Positions 61,616-64,000 of a stretch of 64,000 nt of DNA are shown piece by piece. A program made the position numbers and the translations under genes. Numbering within the stretch: position 1 is the first letter of the stretch; every line of letters starts with the position of its first letter. The notes under the pieces are model-generated. The model was not told where the DNA came from. It saw only the letters and a program-made list of their open reading frames with translations, and ran no database searches. Source of the DNA: Acidovorax sp. A1169 (GTDB lineage: Bacteria; Pseudomonadota; Gammaproteobacteria; Burkholderiales; Burkholderiaceae_C); assembly GCF_030704685.1 (NCBI RefSeq), contig NZ_JAUZDX010000002.1, positions 248,001 through 312,000 on the forward strand, written 5' to 3'.

Positions 61616-62124
61616 GGGAAATCAATTTTTCATTCGTTGAAAAGGTGGGTGAGAGGGCGCGCCAAGAGCCTGGCACCGATGGCCATTGTCACGATGAAAT
61701 GGGGGGCGCGTGTCGGAGAGCATGCCTTGTGGGGTGCCGAGATTGGTGCCCCGGGGGGCGCGGGCCCGACGCGGGCCCATGCTGCGCGGTGAGCTTCGCG
61801 GCGCGCGCGGCCGGGCCGGGCGCATGCATCGCGGCCCAGCCGGGCACGCGCGTCCTTCCCTGCGCATGCGCACGACCTGTCGGCCCGCGCCCAGATCGCG
61901 AGCGTCGCCTGCGACCTGGACTGACCCCTGCCCCCGTGGGCCTCTACCGCCACCAGGGCGTGCCCGACTCGCCCAGCATGGAGACCTTCGTGCGCACGCT
62001 CAAGGGGGCTGTGAAGGGAGCGGTTTGAGGCGGGGTGAGGTGCCGGTGGGCAGTGCGGTTGCTGATACCCTGGCGGCACTGCCCCCGGGGGCTCGCGCAT
62101 CACACCCAAGTCAGAAGGAATCAG
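61616..62124. other. Degenerate region, possible transposase trace
   Basis: About 510 bases without a convincing gene. One plus-strand frame ends at 62028 with GVPDSPSMETFVRTLKGAVK. The SMETFVRTLK part resembles the MESFxxTLK stretch near the catalytic glutamate of IS3-family transposases, but the frame before it is not recognisable and it stops soon after. If real it is a decayed insertion sequence. Confidence 0.3.
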
Positions 62125-62610
62125 ATGGCCCGTATCTCCACCACGGTCCGGCGGCGCGTGGAACGCGGCGTGCGGCGCCGGGACAAAATTCTTGCCGACC
62201 CCACTTACCGCGGCACACCCCGCCTCTACCGCTTCGATGCATCGCTGCGCATCGCCGGTATCGGCGAGCAACACGACGCCATGCAGCTTCGGACGGGCAT
62301 CGAGCCCACCCGTGTTGTCCGCAAGGGCGAGCCATGGTTCGCCGGAAAGCGATGGCAAGAGGATCTGTGGCGCCTGGACTCGCCATTGGGTGGCGTGGCC
62401 CCGCTAGACGCACACCTGCAATGGCTCTGGCAGACCATCGCTCCGCACCAGGACTATTTTCGACAGCTCATCGCGCTGTCATCCAGTGCCGAGCTGGTTC
62501 TTGGGTGCTTCTCTGAAAGCCCGTATCCGTACCTCACGGTGGAGAGTGATTCCCTGCACCTTCTTCGGGAGTTGAACCTGGGGGTTTCCTTCAACTTCAC
62601 GTGCGTGTAG
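62125..62610 (+). CDS. DUF4279-like protein
   Basis: 161 residues. After a basic N-terminus (ISTTVRRRVERGVRRRDK) the body follows the DUF4279 pattern: YRFDASLRIAG, GIEPTRVVRKGEPWFAGKRW, DLWRLDSPLGGVAPLDAHLQ WLWQTIAP split by the pattern into two blocks, and a final LHLLRELNLGVSFNFT. DUF4279 proteins are often found in accessory regions and near polymorphic toxins, where an immunity role is suspected. The AAGGA ribosome site at 62115 supports the ATG at 62125. Confidence 0.78.
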   Translation: MARISTTVRRRVERGVRRRDKILADPTYRGTPRLYRFDASLRIAGIGEQHDAMQLRTGIEPTRVVRKGEPWFAGKRWQEDLWRLDSPLGGVAPLDAHLQWLWQTIAPHQDYFRQLIALSSSAELVLGCFSESPYPYLTVESDSLHLLRELNLGVSFNFTCV

Positions 62611-62805
62611 GCAGGGCGCAGGACCTGAGCGGCGTGGCGCAGCGCAGTGGGCAGGGCCTCACCCCAAAAGATCTGCGTGGAGCCCACCCTGGCCACTGCT
62701 ACGATGACGGCTACAGCCCGGACGCGGGTATACAAGGGCCTCGCAAGGTTCTCCAGCCGACTGGCATGGGTAGCACTCTCTACAGAACGTCTGGCGTCAA
62801 AAAAC

Positions 62806-63237
62806 ATGCACTCCTGGCACGACTTTCATATCACTGGCTACGCTGTCGATGGCAAACGCCGCGAGCTGGTCTTTGAACTGGAGTGGCCCTATGACCCAAG
62901 CGCCGAACCAAAGCGGGCGAAGCTTGGGTTTTCCGGGGTCGAGTGCTACTTCCTGGAGCACGACCTGGGCGGTAACATCGTGTACTCGTTCGAAGAGCGG
63001 CCGCTGCGGGAGTTTTTGACGGAATGGACTGATCGCTTCGAGACCGAATACAAATGGGGCTGGCCCAAATTCTGGCGCCCGGTCCCTCATCCGAAGCGCC
63101 CAGTGGAAGTCGAACGAGAAGAATCGCTTCAAACGCTTTCTTCCATGCAGCTAAGGTGCATCGAGTTATCCAGCTCCTATGGATTGAGCGGGTGGATTCT
63201 GGCTGTGGGAAGCCACCATTCATCCATGGATGTCTGA
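62806..63237 (+). CDS. Hypothetical protein, possible immunity-type domain
   Basis: 143 residues. A compact alpha/beta sequence: MHSWHDFHITGYAVDGKRRE, LVFELEWPYDPSAEPKRAKL, GFSGVECYFLEHDLGGNIVY, SFEERPLREFLTEW and a C-terminal IELSSSYGLSGWILAVGS. The opening 'HSWHDFH.TGY.VD' and 'CYFLEHDLGGNIV' look like a small uncharacterised family. It begins 195 bases after the DUF4279-like gene. No signal peptide, no catalytic motif. An immunity role is only guessed from context. Confidence 0.68.
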   Translation: MHSWHDFHITGYAVDGKRRELVFELEWPYDPSAEPKRAKLGFSGVECYFLEHDLGGNIVYSFEERPLREFLTEWTDRFETEYKWGWPKFWRPVPHPKRPVEVEREESLQTLSSMQLRCIELSSSYGLSGWILAVGSHHSSMDV

Positions 63238-63336
63238 CCACGCACCGCGCCGGCTCGCATCTCACTTTCAAGAAATGGTCTATGGCGATTCAACGGCGAG
63301 TGTCTTCCGTGGCTGAGATGGGCCTTAAGCGAAGCT

Positions 63337-63579
63337 TCACGCCGAACCGAAGGCCCTGGCATGGGTGGCTTGCAGCCACGCCTTGTCCGGCTGCCCGTTG
63401 AAGCCCACCACGGCATCGACGCCGCACTGGGGGCAGATGGCCGTCTGGTCCTGGTTGTCGCCATCGCACCATTCCCTAATGGCGCCAGGCGCGAACGTCC
63501 CAAAGCAGTAGTAGCAAGCAGCCACCTCACTGCCGAGAAGCGCATCGCGGTGCAGCGACGATCCGCACGTTCTGCCCAT
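63337..63579 (-). CDS. Small zinc-finger-like cytoplasmic protein
   Basis: 80 residues. Two cysteine pairs (ACYYCFGTF and AICPQCGVDAV) with EWCDGDNQDQT between them form the pattern of small cytoplasmic proteins with a zinc-ribbon-like site, ending VGFNGQPDKAWLQATHARAF. The ATG at 63579 gives a typical N-terminus (MGRTCGSSLHRDALL). A TTG at 63645, overlapping the stop of the next gene upstream in ATTGA form, would add 22 residues and could reflect translational coupling. Confidence 0.68.
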   Translation of the reverse strand: MGRTCGSSLHRDALLGSEVAACYYCFGTFAPGAIREWCDGDNQDQTAICPQCGVDAVVGFNGQPDKAWLQATHARAFGSA

Positions 63580-63641
63580 GGTGTCAACCAATCCAGATGG
63601 TGGTGGGCCGGGGCACAAGAGAGATCGTGGCCTGAAGTGCT

Positions 63642-63914
63642 TCAATGGTCATTTCTATTCGGGTGAGCACGTATTCGTGAACCGGATTTGGCGATGCGGT
63701 CGAGACCCAGTTCTGGAGGGTTCGCAATCATCGCAGACAGCGGGTATGTCATGTCGAGAGGGACGCCCGATGAAAACAGAGGGATCCATTGCGCGCCGAT
63801 TTTCTCTGCACCTTGCAGCCAAATTGCATTGACCACTTCCTCCGTCGACACCGGATGTGTTGATGCTGCGGTGGCGCCATCGATCTCACGCTCGACGATC
63901 AGCAATACGGGCAA
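63642..63914 (-). CDS. Hypothetical protein with TTG start
   Basis: 90 residues, MPVLLIVEREIDGATAASTH to SRIRAHPNRNDH. It begins with TTG at 63914, seven bases after a perfect AGGAG, and no ATG is available in frame before the hydrophobic N-terminal strand. No family recognised. It sits between a gene cut by the window edge and the zinc-finger-like gene, on the same strand with gaps of a few bases, so the three look like one operon. Confidence depends mainly on that arrangement. Confidence 0.5.
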   Translation of the reverse strand: MPVLLIVEREIDGATAASTHPVSTEEVVNAIWLQGAEKIGAQWIPLFSSGVPLDMTYPLSAMIANPPELGLDRIAKSGSRIRAHPNRNDH

Positions 63915-63926
63915 ACGAAAGCTCCT

Positions 63927-64000
63927 TCATTGTGGCGGCGTTGGCCAGTCAACTTCTTCCAATACCCACCAGAAGCTCTCTCTGGAAGCAGCACGATCCA
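63927..64000 (-). CDS. C-terminal end of a gene cut by the window edge
   Basis: On the minus strand one frame enters from beyond 64000 and reads DRAASRESFWWVLEEVDWPT before ending in PPQ and TGA at 63927-63929. The stop is directly followed by the AGGAG ribosome site of the next gene, as in an operon. With only about 24 codons the product cannot be named, and another frame (ending near 63899 with a CPYC tail) is an alternative. Confidence 0.4.
   Translation of the reverse strand, partial: DRAASRESFWWVLEEVDWPTPPQ

Noticed and set aside
1..64000. CRISPR array, prophage, rRNA operon or biosynthetic gene cluster
   Set aside because: No spaced direct repeats of CRISPR type, no phage structural or integrase genes, no rRNA, and no polyketide or peptide synthetase motifs were found.

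Overview
The window is GC-rich (G/C at most third codon positions), gene-dense DNA from a Gram-negative bacterium. Gene content and order suggest a betaproteobacterium of the Comamonadaceae (Acidovorax-like): a Chp-type twitching chemosensory cluster, a YqgE-RuvX-PyrR-PyrB-pseudo-PyrC operon, a TRAP-linked uronate locus, TamA/TamB, and small DUF genes. This placement is inferred from protein resemblance only; there is no rRNA in the window.

Layout. 0-11 kb: pilG (cut by the left edge)-pilH-pilI-pilJ-chpA-pilU, the type IV pilus chemosensory pathway and a retraction ATPase. 11-17 kb: photolyase on the minus strand, then the tightly overlapping yqgE-ruvX-pyrR-pyrB-pyrX-plsC run. The PyrC-like protein there has lost nearly all its metal ligands. 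17-20 kb: a proline-rich secreted peptide, a Yip1-like membrane protein, and DUF4166 and DCC-family genes. 20.1-20.35 kb: a 266-bp MITE-like element whose TA duplications supply the stop codons of both neighbours. 20.35-28.7 kb: an orphan SiaB-like kinase, a divergent FbpC/FbpB ferric-iron ABC pair, and a DUF2946-TonB receptor-PepSY metal-uptake operon. 28.8-39.7 kb: a uronate-oxidation regulon. It holds a semialdehyde dehydrogenase, porin, FadR-type regulator, uronate dehydrogenase, SMP-30 lactonase, TRAP DctPQM transporter, EamA exporter and aldose epimerase, with two matching operator palindromes. 39.8-44.5 kb: DegP-type protease, two-component system and ketopantoate reductase.

44.6-54.2 kb is a looser accessory stretch. 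It contains small membrane and hypothetical genes, a membrane-protein gene split by an in-frame amber codon, a CCTCCA/CCT microsatellite, an Lrp-regulator/EamA-exporter divergent pair, a truncated remnant, a secreted RCC1-repeat protein and tRNA-Arg(CCT). 54.4-61.6 kb: tamB, a tamA that appears to carry a lipoprotein signal, and a small membrane protein with an HExxH motif. 61.6-64 kb: a degenerate patch followed by DUF4279-like and other small genes of unknown role.

How they work together. The left end controls twitching motility. Uronates enter through the porin and TRAP system, are oxidised by Udh and delactonised by SMP-30, and the carbon leaves the pathway as alpha-ketoglutarate through the aldehyde dehydrogenase. 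The dehydratases between these steps are not in the window. Two separate loci address iron or another metal. TamA/TamB and DegP serve the envelope.
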